Source: an uncultured Bacteroidota bacterium (GTDB taxonomy: Bacteria > Bacteroidota > Bacteroidia > Flavobacteriales > Flavobacteriaceae). Taken from it: a stretch of DNA of 64,000 nucleotides. The stretch is taken from contig CACLQG010000002.1 of the NCBI GenBank assembly GCA_902609035.1, positions 17,501 through 81,500 on the forward strand. The letters are read 5' to 3'. This document shows, in pieces, positions 1 through 9,061 of the stretch. The notes below the pieces were generated by a model. It was not told where the DNA came from and ran no database searches. It saw only the letters and a list, made by a program, of their open reading frames with translations. The position numbers and the translations under genes are program-made. Positions within the stretch are counted from its first letter, which is position 1. Every line of letters starts with the position of its first letter.

Positions 1-867
1 CACTCACTTTATATATCACAGCGGTGTAAAGATGCCATAGTGGACCGATTCAAAAAAGATTTTGGAAAAAGGCCTTCAGTGAATAAGCGTCATCCTGATA
101 TTAGATTACACCTCCATATTTCTCATCAAAAATGCAGTTTGTCCCTTGATACTTCCGGCCGTTCCCTGCATCACAGAGGCTATAGATCCCTAACCAATAT
201 TGCACCCATCAACGAGGTATTGGCAGCTGGTATCATTCAATTCTCAGGCTGGGATGAAAGAACCGACTTCGTGGATCCAATGTGCGGTAGTGGAACGTTT
301 TTGATAGAGGCGGCTATGATGGCTTGTAAAATACCCGCCAACCTTAATCGCAATGAGTTTGCTTTCGAAAAATGGGAAGACTGGGATCAAACCCTTTTTG
401 ACAAAATAAAGACATCGCAGCTCAATAGAGTCATTTCACCTGTCGGAAAAATCTATGGTTTTGACAAGGCTCCCTCAGCTGTTGGAAAGTCAATAAACAA
501 TATTAAAAATGCAGGTCTTGAGGATTTTATAAAAGTAAATAGAGCTAATTTTTTTAATTCTCAGAAAATGGGTAATTCTCCTCTCCATTTATTAACCAAT
601 CCACCCTATGGAGAACGTTTGGAGGGTAACATCAATTTATTATATCAGCATTTTGGTGATACACTAAAACGCTCTTACCCAAATACCCATGCCTGGATAA
701 TAAGCTCAAATTTTGAAGCTCTAAAGTTTATCAGACTTCGTCCGAGTAGAAAAATTAAACTATTCAATGGAAAGCTGGAAACTCGATTGTGTTTATTTCC
801 TATATATGAGGGAACTAAAAAAATACACAAGATCAAGGATCATGAAAATAAGCCAACCAAAGACTAA
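1..867 (+). CDS. THUMP-type class I SAM-dependent RNA methyltransferase (partial, 5' end outside window)
   Basis: The reading frame is open from base 1, so the start lies to the left and 288 C-terminal residues are visible. A SAM-binding motif I (DPMCGSGTF) sits near visible residues 92-100. The catalytic motif IV NPPYGERL, typical of N2-guanine methyltransferases of the RlmL/YcbY type, sits near residue 200. The missing N-terminus should carry the THUMP RNA-binding domain. By family the enzyme methylates guanine N2 in 23S rRNA, but the exact target base cannot be read from sequence. A GTG at 40 could be mistaken for a start, but the preceding codons continue the conserved fold. The 3' end overlaps the convergent DUF6048 gene by 4 bases. 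Confidence 0.85.
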   Translation, partial: HSLYISQRCKDAIVDRFKKDFGKRPSVNKRHPDIRLHLHISHQKCSLSLDTSGRSLHHRGYRSLTNIAPINEVLAAGIIQFSGWDERTDFVDPMCGSGTFLIEAAMMACKIPANLNRNEFAFEKWEDWDQTLFDKIKTSQLNRVISPVGKIYGFDKAPSAVGKSINNIKNAGLEDFIKVNRANFFNSQKMGNSPLHLLTNPPYGERLEGNINLLYQHFGDTLKRSYPNTHAWIISSNFEALKFIRLRPSRKIKLFNGKLETRLCLFPIYEGTKKIHKIKDHENKPTKD

Positions 868-1598
868 AGTTTAACTGGAATAGCGTAAGATAGGGAATAA
901 TTGAAGCCTGCTCCCCAAACATTCTCATCTGTTTTCTTATTAAATCCTGGAATATACAAATTATCAAAGTTGGAAGGGCTAGTGTCACTCATCAGACGAT
1001 TGAGTCTAAGACTTAAACCCATATATATATTATTAATCATTTTAACTTTAATACCTGCTACAACTTCTACCCATCTTGCAGAAAGTGCATCTTGTTCTCT
1101 GATTTCAGGGCCATGTTTGATTACTCCTGTATTCCAATAATGATCTATCTGGTATGGTTCATACCCATTTACCTGCTGTTTATGAAAACTGTTTCCAATG
1201 CGCATACCTAAGTAAATAGCATTATTCATTCCCTTCCAGTTTTTATACATATTGTAATCAAAACCCAGTTTTAAATAGGTTCCAGTAGTGGTAAAATTGA
1301 TCCGTTCAGATTGCTGAGTTTTTTTTTCGTTCCCGATCTCCATCGCTCCGTAAAACTCTGAGAACAGCCTGATATCTCCTACTAGTTCCAAACCAAAATA
1401 GTCCTTATCAATTTGGGCCATTACGGGTTTTGAAAGATCTATGCCAAAACGAATGGTATGGGGTTTTTTCTCCATCCTCTTCATAAGTGCGTCAATCACC
1501 TCACCATCATTCCTCTCCTCCTTGACTTCTTGAGAATTGCTCCAAGTTAAGGGAATGAAGAAGTTAATGATAAATAGCCAAATGTGAACTTGTTTCAT
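864..1598 (-). CDS. DUF6048 family outer-membrane-like protein
   Basis: This 244-residue protein has an N-terminal signal peptide (hydrophobic stretch near residues 5-20, followed by SNSQEV). The rest has alternating short strands rich in aromatic and glycine residues, including an AGFNYSLSYAIPVKL end. That C-terminal pattern suggests a small outer-membrane beta-barrel. It matches my memory of DUF6048, a flavobacterial family without known function. Its start overlaps the upstream DUF6452-type gene by 35 bases, so the two are probably translated together downstream of rlmD. The association with rlmD is conserved in relatives as far as I know, but it gives no clear function. Confidence 0.65.
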   Translation of the reverse strand: MKQVHIWLFIINFFIPLTWSNSQEVKEERNDGEVIDALMKRMEKKPHTIRFGIDLSKPVMAQIDKDYFGLELVGDIRLFSEFYGAMEIGNEKKTQQSERINFTTTGTYLKLGFDYNMYKNWKGMNNAIYLGMRIGNSFHKQQVNGYEPYQIDHYWNTGVIKHGPEIREQDALSARWVEVVAGIKVKMINNIYMGLSLRLNRLMSDTSPSNFDNLYIPGFNKKTDENVWGAGFNYSLSYAIPVKL

Positions 1599-2046
1599 CT
1601 GAAAGTGTATCTCTTATTTTTTCAATACTTTTAATCCAACCCGTTCCTTGAGTAAGATTATAGTAATTGGGATTTTCCAATACAAAGGTAGATTTGTAGC
1701 CACAGGCACGACTCATATATGTATCAAATTGTTTGTGATTGATTTGTAAGGAATCACTGAGTAAGGTGGGCGAGGAGGTAGTCAGTGTAAATTCGTATTG
1801 GGTAAATTCAAAGCTGTTTCGTAATGGAACGGCAATAGAATCACCCGAGAATGTTGTAAGACTATCTACAAGACCCAAACCCCTTATTAATAGATCTTCG
1901 ACGACTTTCTTAACCTTAGGATTTTCGAAATCCTTAAATAAAATTATCATTCTAGGTGTAGCAGGTGTTCCTTCTAGGCAGATATCATCTTTTTCACAAG
2001 AAAATAATAGCAGTATAAATAGGAAATTTAAACTTCGGGGATTCAT
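1564..2046 (-). CDS. DUF6452 family lipoprotein
   Basis: This is a 160-residue putative lipoprotein. The N-terminus NFLFILLLFSC is a lipobox-bearing signal with Cys16 as the probable lipidated residue. The following EKDDICLEGTPATPRMIILF segment, with a second cysteine and TPATPR, is what I recognise as DUF6452 of Flavobacteriia. The function is unknown. It lies 4 bases downstream of rlmD on the same strand and overlaps the DUF6048 gene by 35 bases, which indicates a three-gene operon. The two envelope proteins may work together, which is inference from the gene overlap only. Confidence 0.65.
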   Translation of the reverse strand: MNPRSLNFLFILLLFSCEKDDICLEGTPATPRMIILFKDFENPKVKKVVEDLLIRGLGLVDSLTTFSGDSIAVPLRNSFEFTQYEFTLTTSSPTLLSDSLQINHKQFDTYMSRACGYKSTFVLENPNYYNLTQGTGWIKSIEKIRDTLSDETSSHLAIYH

Positions 2047-2050
2047 TGAC

Positions 2051-3457
2051 TTAAATCTTTTCTAAAAGTACGACATTTTCTACATGTTGTGTTTGTGGAA
2101 ACATATCCACAGCTCTAGAGCGAACCAATTTATATTTTTCCTTCATAAGATATAAATCCCTTGCTTGTGTTGCATTGTTACAACTCAGATAAACGATTTT
2201 TTCGGGTTTCAATAATAACAACTGTTTTACAACATCTGGATGCATTCCATTTCTGGGGGGGTCAGTAATCACTACATCTGCTTTTCCATGTCGAGTAATA
2301 AAGTCTTGATTAAAAACTTTACGCATATCACCTACTTCAAAAAAAGCATTTTTAATTCCATTATCTTTTGCATTTGATTGCGCTGCCTCTATTGCTTCAG
2401 GAACAGATTCTACACCTACCACTTTAAAACAATCTTTAGCCACAAATTGGGCAATTGTTCCTGTACCAGTATACAAATCGTAAACTATTTTATCGACTTT
2501 GAGTCCTGCAAAATCTCTCGCAATTTTATAAAGCTCGTGTGCCTGTTTTGTGTTTGTTTGAAAAAAAGACTTGGCATTAATTTTAAAATGAAGCCCTTCC
2601 ATCTCCTCTGTTATATAACTTTTACCATCATAGCATATGATTTCCTGGTCATAAAGTGTATCGTTGACCTTTGAATTGATGCAATAAAGAAGTGAAGCTA
2701 TTTTAAAATGCTTTTTCAAGTGATCCATAAGAGCTTCACTTTGGGATTTATTTTCTTTAAAAAACTGAATCAAAACCATGAAATCTCCACAATCCGAGTT
2801 GCGAATCATCAGACTTCTCAAAAACCCTTCTTGTTTCCTGGGGTTAAAAAATTCAAGCTCATTTTCTAATGCAAAAGACTTAATGCTGTTTCGGATCTCA
2901 TTTGCAGGTTCAGGTTGTAAATAACATTCATGAATATCGACAACTTTATCCCACATTCCCGCTTTGTGAAAACCCAAACCTTTTCTCTCTATTTTTTTCG
3001 ACTTATCAGAAATCTCCTTTGCAGTTAACCATCTTTGACTGGAAAAAGCATATTCCATTTTATTACGATAAAAATAAGCTTTAGGTGCCGATAGAATATG
3101 TTCAATCTCCGGTAAAACCATTCCTGATAAATTCTGAAGGTTATTAAGTATTTGTTTTTGTTTAAATAGTAGTTGTGACTCATAACTCATATTTTGCCAT
3201 TTACATCCCCCACAAATTCCAAAATGTTTGCATTCTGGAGTAATACGATCTTTAGATGGTTCATTTATATCAATCAATTTGCCCTCAAAATATCCTTGTC
3301 TTTTTTTGAAGGTCTCTACACTAATTTTATCACCAGGAATAACTCCAGATACAAAAATAACTTTACCCTCTTTTGATTTAACCACTCCCTTTCCACGTGC
3401 AGTTATATCCTCTACTTCCAAGTTTTTAAAATGTTCTGGAATGAATTTTTTACTCAT
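2051..3457 (-). CDS. rlmD: 23S rRNA (uracil-1939-C5)-methyltransferase RlmD
   Basis: A 468-residue TrmA/RumA-type enzyme that makes m5U in 23S rRNA using SAM. An N-terminal TRAM domain covers about residues 8-65. Four cysteines for a [4Fe-4S] cluster are visible: C76, C82, C85 (CKHFGICGGCKW) and C178 (HECYL). The Rossmann methyltransferase core follows, with the GTGTIAQF loop, the VITDPPRNGMH motif and the catalytic nucleophile C426 in YLSCNNATQ. The length is normal. In genomes with several RumA paralogues the exact target base can differ, so rlmD is a family-level call. A TAnnTTTG -7 box lies only 4 bases upstream of the ATG, see the promoter entry. Confidence 0.88.
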   Translation of the reverse strand: MSKKFIPEHFKNLEVEDITARGKGVVKSKEGKVIFVSGVIPGDKISVETFKKRQGYFEGKLIDINEPSKDRITPECKHFGICGGCKWQNMSYESQLLFKQKQILNNLQNLSGMVLPEIEHILSAPKAYFYRNKMEYAFSSQRWLTAKEISDKSKKIERKGLGFHKAGMWDKVVDIHECYLQPEPANEIRNSIKSFALENELEFFNPRKQEGFLRSLMIRNSDCGDFMVLIQFFKENKSQSEALMDHLKKHFKIASLLYCINSKVNDTLYDQEIICYDGKSYITEEMEGLHFKINAKSFFQTNTKQAHELYKIARDFAGLKVDKIVYDLYTGTGTIAQFVAKDCFKVVGVESVPEAIEAAQSNAKDNGIKNAFFEVGDMRKVFNQDFITRHGKADVVITDPPRNGMHPDVVKQLLLLKPEKIVYLSCNNATQARDLYLMKEKYKLVRSRAVDMFPQTQHVENVVLLEKI

Positions 3458-3461
3458 ATTG

Positions 3462-3469
3462 CAAAAATA
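3462..3469 (-). promoter_or_regulatory. -7 promoter element of rlmD (TATTTTTG)
   Basis: On the minus strand TATTTTTG matches the Bacteroidota -7 consensus TAnnTTTG. It ends four bases before the rlmD ATG, so transcription would begin at or just inside the start codon, giving a leaderless or nearly leaderless mRNA. No clear TTG sits 19 bases further upstream, which weakens the call. Confidence 0.4.
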
Positions 3470-3575
3470 GTGTTGTTTTTTTTAACCTTTTAACAGAAAT
3501 CTTATTAACCATCAAAAAGAATTCGATTATAACCTATCTAACAAAGGTGAATACTTTAAAGTACAATTATATTAT

Positions 3576-3583
3576 TATTTTTG
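3576..3583 (+). promoter_or_regulatory. -7 promoter element of rocD (TATTTTTG)
   Basis: TATTTTTG fits the Bacteroidota -7 consensus TAnnTTTG, about 40 bases before the rocD start. The expected upstream TTG is not obvious at the usual 19-base spacing. The call rests on the -7 match and on its position in a divergent intergenic region. Confidence 0.4.
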
Positions 3584-3610
3584 CATTGGACTATTCCATT
3601 TTCATTAAGT

Positions 3611-3620
3611 AGGAAGGAGA
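3611..3620 (+). promoter_or_regulatory. Unusually strong Shine-Dalgarno sequence before rocD
   Basis: The stretch AGGAAGGAGA is a near-ideal anti-SD match, 3 bases before the ATG at 3624 and 6 before a second ATG at 3627. Flavobacteria rarely use SD sequences, so this one stands out. The spacing slightly favours the second ATG as the real start. Confidence 0.55.
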
Positions 3621-3623
3621 CAT

Positions 3624-4874
3624 ATGATGAACACTTCACAAGAGTCACTTGAGGGTTATTACCTGGATTTGGAGGCCAAACATGGTGCCCATAATTACAA
3701 ACCTTTGCCTGTTGTATTAGAGAGGGGTTTAGGAGTTTTTCTTTGGGACATTAACGGCAAAAAATATTACGATTTTTTATCTGCTTATTCAGCAGTTAAT
3801 CAAGGTCACTGCCATCCCAAAATAATAGATGCCCTTCAAAATCAGTCTTCAAAGTTGACCTTAACCTCGAGAGCGTTTCACAACAATGTCCTTGGAGGTT
3901 TTGAGAAGTTTCTTACAGATCTTTTCGGTTACAATAAGTGTTTACCTATGAATTCTGGTGTAGAGGCAGGAGAGACTGCAGTGAAATTAGCAAGAAAATG
4001 GGGTTATGAGATCAAAGGAATTAAAAAAAATGCTGCTAAAATTATTTTCCCAGAAGGTAATTTTTGGGGAAGAACACTGGCTGCAATTTCAAGTTCAACT
4101 GACCCTACATCATATAATGGTTTTGGACCCTTCATGCCAGGATATGAAATAATTCCTTACAATGATATACATGTTTTAGAGAAAAAATTAAGTGATCCCA
4201 ATTGTGTGGGATTTATGTTTGAGCCAATTCAAGGTGAAGCCGGTGTAATCGTTCCTGATGAGGGTTATTTAAAAAAGGTCAGAACACTCTGTAGCAAATA
4301 TAATGTCTTGATGATTGCTGATGAGATTCAAACTGGTATTGGTAGAACAGGGAGAATGTTAGCTACAGATTACGAGGAAGCTCGTCCTGATATTCTTGTA
4401 TTAGGAAAAGCTTTATCGGGTGGAGTTTTACCCGTTTCAGTGGTATTGTGTGATGATCCAATAATGATGTGTATCAAGCCAGGAGAGCATGGCTCCACTT
4501 TTGGGGGTAATCCATTATCTGCATCAGTCGCCTCTGCTGCTCTAAAAGTAATAATAGATGAGAAATTAACTCAAAATGCTTACTACTTAGGAAAAATTTT
4601 TAGAGCACAAATAGAAGAATTCATAAAAGAAACTAAACTTGTTAAACTGGTAAGAGGAAAAGGTCTATTGAATGCAATCGTTATTAATGATACTCCACAA
4701 GGTGATACTGCCTGGAACATCTGTTTAAAACTTCGTGATAATGGTCTTTTGGCTAAACCTACCCATGGTAACATCATTCGTTTTGCCCCACCTCTTGTAA
4801 TTAACGAGGACCAACTACTTGAATGTGTTAAAATTATTATAGAAACCCTAAAAATATTTGAACCTGACAGTTAA
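3624..4874 (+). CDS. rocD: Ornithine aminotransferase
   Basis: A 416-residue class III PLP-dependent aminotransferase. It converts ornithine and 2-oxoglutarate to glutamate semialdehyde and glutamate in arginine/proline metabolism. Visible landmarks are [18 protein letters not shown] (residues 111-128, the cofactor phosphate region), D233 in [14 protein letters not shown], which holds the pyridine ring, and the Schiff-base lysine K262 in VLGKALSGG. Length and motif order match bacterial and eukaryotic RocD. Two adjacent ATG codons (3624, 3627) are possible starts. The next gene, a cysteine desulfurase, follows after 28 bases on the same strand and may be cotranscribed. Confidence 0.9.
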   Translation: MMNTSQESLEGYYLDLEAKHGAHNYKPLPVVLERGLGVFLWDINGKKYYDFLSAYSAVNQGHCHPKIIDALQNQSSKLTLTSRAFHNNVLGGFEKFLTDLFGYNKCLPMNSGVEAGETAVKLARKWGYEIKGIKKNAAKIIFPEGNFWGRTLAAISSSTDPTSYNGFGPFMPGYEIIPYNDIHVLEKKLSDPNCVGFMFEPIQGEAGVIVPDEGYLKKVRTLCSKYNVLMIADEIQTGIGRTGRMLATDYEEARPDILVLGKALSGGVLPVSVVLCDDPIMMCIKPGEHGSTFGGNPLSASVASAALKVIIDEKLTQNAYYLGKIFRAQIEEFIKETKLVKLVRGKGLLNAIVINDTPQGDTAWNICLKLRDNGLLAKPTHGNIIRFAPPLVINEDQLLECVKIIIETLKIFEPDS

Positions 4875-4902
4875 CACGCTGCAGTTGAATAGGCCATAAT
4901 AC

Positions 4903-6045
4903 ATGAAAGTATATTTCGACAATGCGGCTACAACCCCCATGCGGAGTGAGGTAATTCAGTCGATTACCCAGAGCATGACCTATAATTATGGTAACCCTTC
5001 CTCTCTTCATGGCTTTGGTAGAACTGCTAAATCAGCGCTTGAAACGGCAAGAAAAAGCATTGCTGGGTATTTAAATTGCGAGGCGCAGGAGATTATTTTC
5101 ACCTCTGGAGGCACAGAATCTGATAATATGGTACTACGTTGTGCCGTAAAAAATTTAGGTGTAAAAACAATCATATCTTCTAGAGTGGAACACCACGCAG
5201 TATTACACGTATTAGAGGATTTGGAGAGAGAGGGTGTCAATATTCGGTTTGTAGATCTGGATCAAAGTGGGTCCCCAAATTTGGATCATTTAGAAATATT
5301 ATTGGATCGAGATGACTCGCTAAAGCTGGTTAGTTTGATGCACATCAACAATGAGATTGGAAATTTGCTCGATTTAGATAAAGTAGGAATACTTTGTAAA
5401 TCTAAAGGAGCCTATTTTCACACAGATGCAGTTCAAGGAGTTGGACATTATTTATTTGATCTAAAATCACAGCCCATTGATTTTATGGCAGCAGCAGCTC
5501 ACAAATTTCACGGTCCTAAGGGCATTGGTTTTTCTTTTATAAGGAAAAACACAGGACTAGATCCCTTTATTCTCGGAGGACCGCAAGAAAGAGGATTAAG
5601 AGCAGGAACCGAGTCTGTTCATAATATTGTAGGCTTACAAAAAGCGATTGAAATCGCTTATGAAAACTTAGATGAAGAACGAGACTATATTTTAGGATTA
5701 AAAAAATACTTTATCACAAAACTAAAAGTACTTTTTCCCGAAGCCCATTTCAACGGACTTTCTGAAAACTTGGAGAGAAGTTCCTACACGGTCGTCAATG
5801 TAGGATTGCCTCTTGAGAATTCAAAATCACATCTACTTGATTTTCACCTTGACATCAAAGGAATCGCTTGTTCAAAGGGAAGTGCTTGTCAGGCTGGGGC
5901 AGACTCTGGTTCTCATGTTTTGAATAACCTTGTACGTTCTGATATTATAAAAAAACTTCCATCTTTGCGCTTTTCTTTTTCATTCTTCAACACTAAAGAT
6001 GAGGTAGATTACGTTATTCAATCACTGTCTGAGTTAAAAAAATAA
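4903..6045 (+). CDS. Cysteine desulfurase (IscS/NifS family)
   Basis: A 380-residue class V PLP enzyme that takes sulfur from cysteine as an enzyme-bound persulfide for Fe-S cluster or thio-cofactor assembly. The N-terminus YFDNAATTPM, the TSGGTESDN motif (68-75), the PLP lysine K201 in AAAHKFHGPKG and the persulfide cysteine C329 in SKGSACQAG are all present. The long active-site loop makes this a group I (IscS-like) protein. No iscU or suf genes are adjacent, so it may serve tRNA thiolation or general sulfur transfer instead. It lies 28 bases after rocD and is convergent with the M23 peptidase gene, with 7 bases between them. Confidence 0.85.
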   Translation: MKVYFDNAATTPMRSEVIQSITQSMTYNYGNPSSLHGFGRTAKSALETARKSIAGYLNCEAQEIIFTSGGTESDNMVLRCAVKNLGVKTIISSRVEHHAVLHVLEDLEREGVNIRFVDLDQSGSPNLDHLEILLDRDDSLKLVSLMHINNEIGNLLDLDKVGILCKSKGAYFHTDAVQGVGHYLFDLKSQPIDFMAAAAHKFHGPKGIGFSFIRKNTGLDPFILGGPQERGLRAGTESVHNIVGLQKAIEIAYENLDEERDYILGLKKYFITKLKVLFPEAHFNGLSENLERSSYTVVNVGLPLENSKSHLLDFHLDIKGIACSKGSACQAGADSGSHVLNNLVRSDIIKKLPSLRFSFSFFNTKDEVDYVIQSLSELKK

Positions 6046-6052
6046 TACTGAA

Positions 6053-7732
6053 TTATTCCAGAGCGTACTTTCTAAAAAAAGTTGTCTCGTAAATGGTTTT
6101 ATTTCCCACATTATCCTCTACCTTAAGTAGCAAATCGTGCTTTGATAATTCAAAAGTTTTATCCGAAAAATCATAGGTTAGCATTCTTTTTTTTGGTTCA
6201 TATTCAAATAAAACCCACTCTCCATTAATCGATCCATTGTATGATTTGATTCCAGAGAAATCGTCAGAAATTTTAACCTTTAAAACCTTGAAATTACTCA
6301 GCCATTGATTCGTTTTAAAATTGGATGGAACTATTTTTGGGGGGATACTATCACGACTCAGTGTAAATTCACCCATGTCCATTAATTTTGTTTCCAGGTT
6401 GCCGCCTTTGAAGGTAGTGGGTAGAAAATATAGTTTCTGATCCTTTTTTTTGGCGATAAAGGTTTGTCTCAGTCTTAAGCTATCCTCCTCATCAAACTCG
6501 AACCTAATCTCATATGGATTATTGAAAGGAAATAGATTAGGTCCTATGCTAAGTATTTTTTCGTCTTGTTCTATTTGTATAATGGCTTTACCAAAAAAGG
6601 TTTTTTTAGGAAAATAGATCTCCTTTTTATTAAGTCTAATTTGGTAGTCCAAATGTGGTTCAATGAGTTTACCATCTAATAATTTGTTTTGAATTTTTCT
6701 TTTAGCCCCTTCTAAATACATTTCAATATGAGCAGCGTTGCCAGAAAAGTCCTCTAAAACTAACTTAACCAGATAAGATCTTCCCAATTGAACATCAAAA
6801 AGCCCTTCTTTATGTATTAACTTCATGAAGGTAAGCGGTTGGTGGTTTTGAAAAAACATTTTCTGTATTTTTCTTTTATCTTTCTTGAAAGTGGCGTAAT
6901 CTACGTTAATGAATAATTTTTTAGAATCCGAGTAGTTAAGTTCATCGAATTTGTATTCCACAATACTTTTTCCATTTACTTTAATTTGCGCCTTGTAAAT
7001 CCCATTTTTACTATAACTCAGATCCTGTCGATCATACATTTGGATGCCAAGACCTATTTTTCCTAATGTTTTTATTAAAGGTGTAGAGTAGCTGCTGTCA
7101 TTAACTTTTTGAAGAGGGATTGATTCCGATGGGGTAGTTATGGAATTATCCTCATGATAAAACAAGTAAAGCTTTTGAATTTGGGGGCGTTGACTATCTT
7201 TTACAGGAAGGTTAAAAAGTAATGGGTTCAGTGGTTTTTGACTTTTAGTGTCTCTAATTTCAAAATGTAAGTGTGGACCTGAGGAACTTCCTGTATTTCC
7301 TGAGTAACCAATCACCTCTCCAGCTTTTATAGAAAACTCATGTCTTTCGGGAAATTTTTGAATTATGTAGGATTTCTTTTTGTATTGACTGGATTTGAGG
7401 TATGCTTCTATTTTAGGTGAAAATTTTTTCAAATGTGCATAGACTGATGTCGTTTGATCCGGGTGATTTATATATAAGGTTTTCCCATATCCTCCAATGG
7501 AAACTCTTATTCTGCTTATATATCCTGGGGCAACACTTTTTACCTCCCAACCTTGTTTCCCTTGTGTTTTAATGTCCACACCCAGGTGATAATGTGTACT
7601 TCTTGGCTCACCAAATGTTCCAGATAAAGAGAACGGAATATCAAGAGGAGGAATCCATTTCGTTTTTTTTTGACCCCATAAAAACGATGATAGGCTGATC
7701 GTTAATAATTGGATAATTAGTTTTTTTCTCAT
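6053..7732 (-). CDS. M23 family metallopeptidase, secreted
   Basis: A 559-residue exported protein with a signal peptide (residues 1-20, ending SSFLWGQ). The LytM/M23 peptidase domain comes first. The zinc ligands H49 and D53 lie in HYHLGVD, and H154 and H156 in GPHLHFEIR, with SGNTGSSSG between them. A long C-terminal part of about 390 residues is predicted to be mostly beta-strand (Ig-like) and has no catalytic motif I recognise. By family it cleaves peptidoglycan cross-bridges or acts as an envelope scaffold. With all zinc ligands present, the catalytic role is likelier. It is transcribed away from the division genes that follow. Confidence 0.85.
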   Translation of the reverse strand: MRKKLIIQLLTISLSSFLWGQKKTKWIPPLDIPFSLSGTFGEPRSTHYHLGVDIKTQGKQGWEVKSVAPGYISRIRVSIGGYGKTLYINHPDQTTSVYAHLKKFSPKIEAYLKSSQYKKKSYIIQKFPERHEFSIKAGEVIGYSGNTGSSSGPHLHFEIRDTKSQKPLNPLLFNLPVKDSQRPQIQKLYLFYHEDNSITTPSESIPLQKVNDSSYSTPLIKTLGKIGLGIQMYDRQDLSYSKNGIYKAQIKVNGKSIVEYKFDELNYSDSKKLFINVDYATFKKDKRKIQKMFFQNHQPLTFMKLIHKEGLFDVQLGRSYLVKLVLEDFSGNAAHIEMYLEGAKRKIQNKLLDGKLIEPHLDYQIRLNKKEIYFPKKTFFGKAIIQIEQDEKILSIGPNLFPFNNPYEIRFEFDEEDSLRLRQTFIAKKKDQKLYFLPTTFKGGNLETKLMDMGEFTLSRDSIPPKIVPSNFKTNQWLSNFKVLKVKISDDFSGIKSYNGSINGEWVLFEYEPKKRMLTYDFSDKTFELSKHDLLLKVEDNVGNKTIYETTFFRKYALE

Positions 7733-8290
7733 TTCAACTTAGTAGTGGAACAAAAATACATTTTTAACAGGATAACTTTTACAGCTCGAAAGAGGTTTTT
7801 TTACAACACTTAATAAATAAAATTTCAACTCTTTTTTGTTTGTCCAGTCTTTTATTTATCTTCAGATTGTTTTTCTTGTTCCTCATTTTTATAGGCTGTA
7901 TAATACCTTTATTGGCCTTTTCACTTTTCATACACTTATGAAGAACTTACAGAGAGCCTTATCTTATAATCAAGTTTCATCTGGTCAGTTTTGGCAACCC
8001 TTATAAAACTTTCAATGATTTAATTTTTATCAGAATAATTAAGAATTTTGGTGAGGATTTTATAATCAAAAAAAAATTTAATTATCAAACCAACTTTAAA
8101 GATGGAAGATGCTTATACTACTTTATGATTTGTTTGTTCAATAAGCGATCTATAATGTGATAATTTTTCCCTGATCATTGATTATAATTTAGCTGTTAAA
8201 GTTTATTTAATAAATGTCAGAAGACTATATTCTCAACGGGATTCCTTAAATTTGTGCAGAAATGATTTGACTATTTAAATTAAAGTTCTA
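7733..8290. other. Gene-free AT-rich stretch between M23 peptidase and the zapA operon
   Basis: This 558-base divergent intergenic region holds no ORF with convincing coding character on either strand. It should carry promoters for both flanking genes, and a -7 element at 8249 is annotated separately. A short open stretch after ATG 7938 soon hits stops and resembles no family I know. I see no strong hairpin or riboswitch-like structure. Confidence 0.6.
8249..8256 (+). promoter_or_regulatory. -7 promoter element of the coiled-coil/zapA operon (TAAATTTG)
   Basis: TAAATTTG matches TAnnTTTG exactly and is followed by a 34-base leader to the first ATG at 8291. The upstream TTG element is not clear at 19 bases. 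Confidence 0.45.
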
Positions 8291-8575
8291 ATGAATAATT
8301 TTGATGTTTTAGAAGAAAGAATTGTTCAGCTACTTAACAAACTAAAGGAAAATCATCTGTTGATCAATCAGTTGGAAACAGATAATCAAGACTTAGAGCA
8401 AGAATCTTCTTCGTTAAAGACACGGATATCAGAACTAAAAAAGGAGAATCAATCCTTGAAGATGGTTAATTCATTATTAGGCAGTAAAGAAAGTAAAGCG
8501 ATCACAAAGCGTAAAATTAATAGTTTAATAAAAGAAGTAGATTTTTGTATTCACCAGCTCTCAGATATCCGATAA
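8291..8575 (+). CDS. Small coiled-coil protein encoded upstream of ZapA
   Basis: A 94-residue protein made almost entirely of heptad-type coiled coil. Residues 5-65 have leucines and isoleucines at regular spacing (ERIVQLLNKLKENHLLINQL and onward). There is no signal peptide or membrane segment. It ends 2 bases before zapA and is surely cotranscribed with it. Size, coiled coil and position recall ZapB, which bridges ZapA and the chromosome in other bacteria. That is an analogy from context, not a homology I can show. Proteins of this type commonly precede zapA in Flavobacteria. Confidence 0.7.
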   Translation: MNNFDVLEERIVQLLNKLKENHLLINQLETDNQDLEQESSSLKTRISELKKENQSLKMVNSLLGSKESKAITKRKINSLIKEVDFCIHQLSDIR

Positions 8576-8577
8576 TC

Positions 8578-8871
8578 ATGAGTGAAAAGTTAAAAATAAA
8601 ATTAACAGTAGCCGATAGGGTATACCCGCTTACCATAACACCGGATCAAGAGACTTCGTTAAGGGTTTCAGCAAAAAAAATTCACGACATGACTAAACAG
8701 CTGGAGCAAAATTATGCGGTTCGTGACAAACAGGATGTTTTGGCCATGTGTGCCCTTCAATATGCCGCACAATTGGAAAATCAGCTTAAAAAAAATACTA
8801 TTGTAGATGACGCTTCAATCAAAACCAATGAATTAATTGAATTAATCGATTTACATCTTTCGAATTATTAA
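8578..8871 (+). CDS. zapA: Cell division protein ZapA
   Basis: A 97-residue protein starting MSEKLKIKLTVADRVYPL. It has the N-terminal beta-alpha-beta head typical of ZapA, then a helical C-terminal part (QDVLAMCALQYAAQLENQL) that forms the tetramer coiled coil. ZapA binds FtsZ filaments and stabilises the Z-ring. I chose the ATG at 8578, because an in-frame TTG at 8545 would overlap the upstream gene and add residues without homology. The stop of the upstream gene is 2 bases away. The gene is followed by 6S RNA and rny, a typical flavobacterial order. Confidence 0.88.
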   Translation: MSEKLKIKLTVADRVYPLTITPDQETSLRVSAKKIHDMTKQLEQNYAVRDKQDVLAMCALQYAAQLENQLKKNTIVDDASIKTNELIELIDLHLSNY

Positions 8872-8892
8872 GTTCTTTAAATATAATACATA

Positions 8893-9061
8893 CTGCCTGT
8901 ATTAGTAATTTTTTTGATAAACTCAACGAGCTTTAATTAGAAGAGGTGAGTTATGATTGTAAAAGCAAGCTGTCGTGAGCAGATCCTTGATCAGTTGTGT
9001 AGCCTCAAACCTGTTTATTTAGGAGTTTATACAAAAAATCTCTGCTGATGCAGGCTTTTTT
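8893..9061 (+). ncRNA. ssrS: 6S RNA (6S-Flavo type)
   Basis: The gap between zapA and rny is where Flavobacteria usually carry 6S RNA, a regulator that binds RNA polymerase. The sequence folds as one long interrupted hairpin. Its closing stem is GCCTGTAT 8895-8902 with ATGCAGGC 9048-9055 (one G-U pair). A second stem is ATAAACTC 8917-8924 with GAGTTTAT 9023-9030. A third is AGGT/GAG 8944-8950 with CTC..ACCT 9004-9012, and a local GATC-CTT-GATC hairpin lies inside. The closing stem is followed by six T at 9056-9061, so it also acts as a terminator. The 5' end is approximate. The identification rests on position plus structure. Confidence 0.75.

Noticed and set aside
8545..8577. Extended N-terminus for ZapA
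   Set aside because: The extra residues overlap the coiled-coil gene and are absent from the ZapA family. ATG 8578 gives the standard start.
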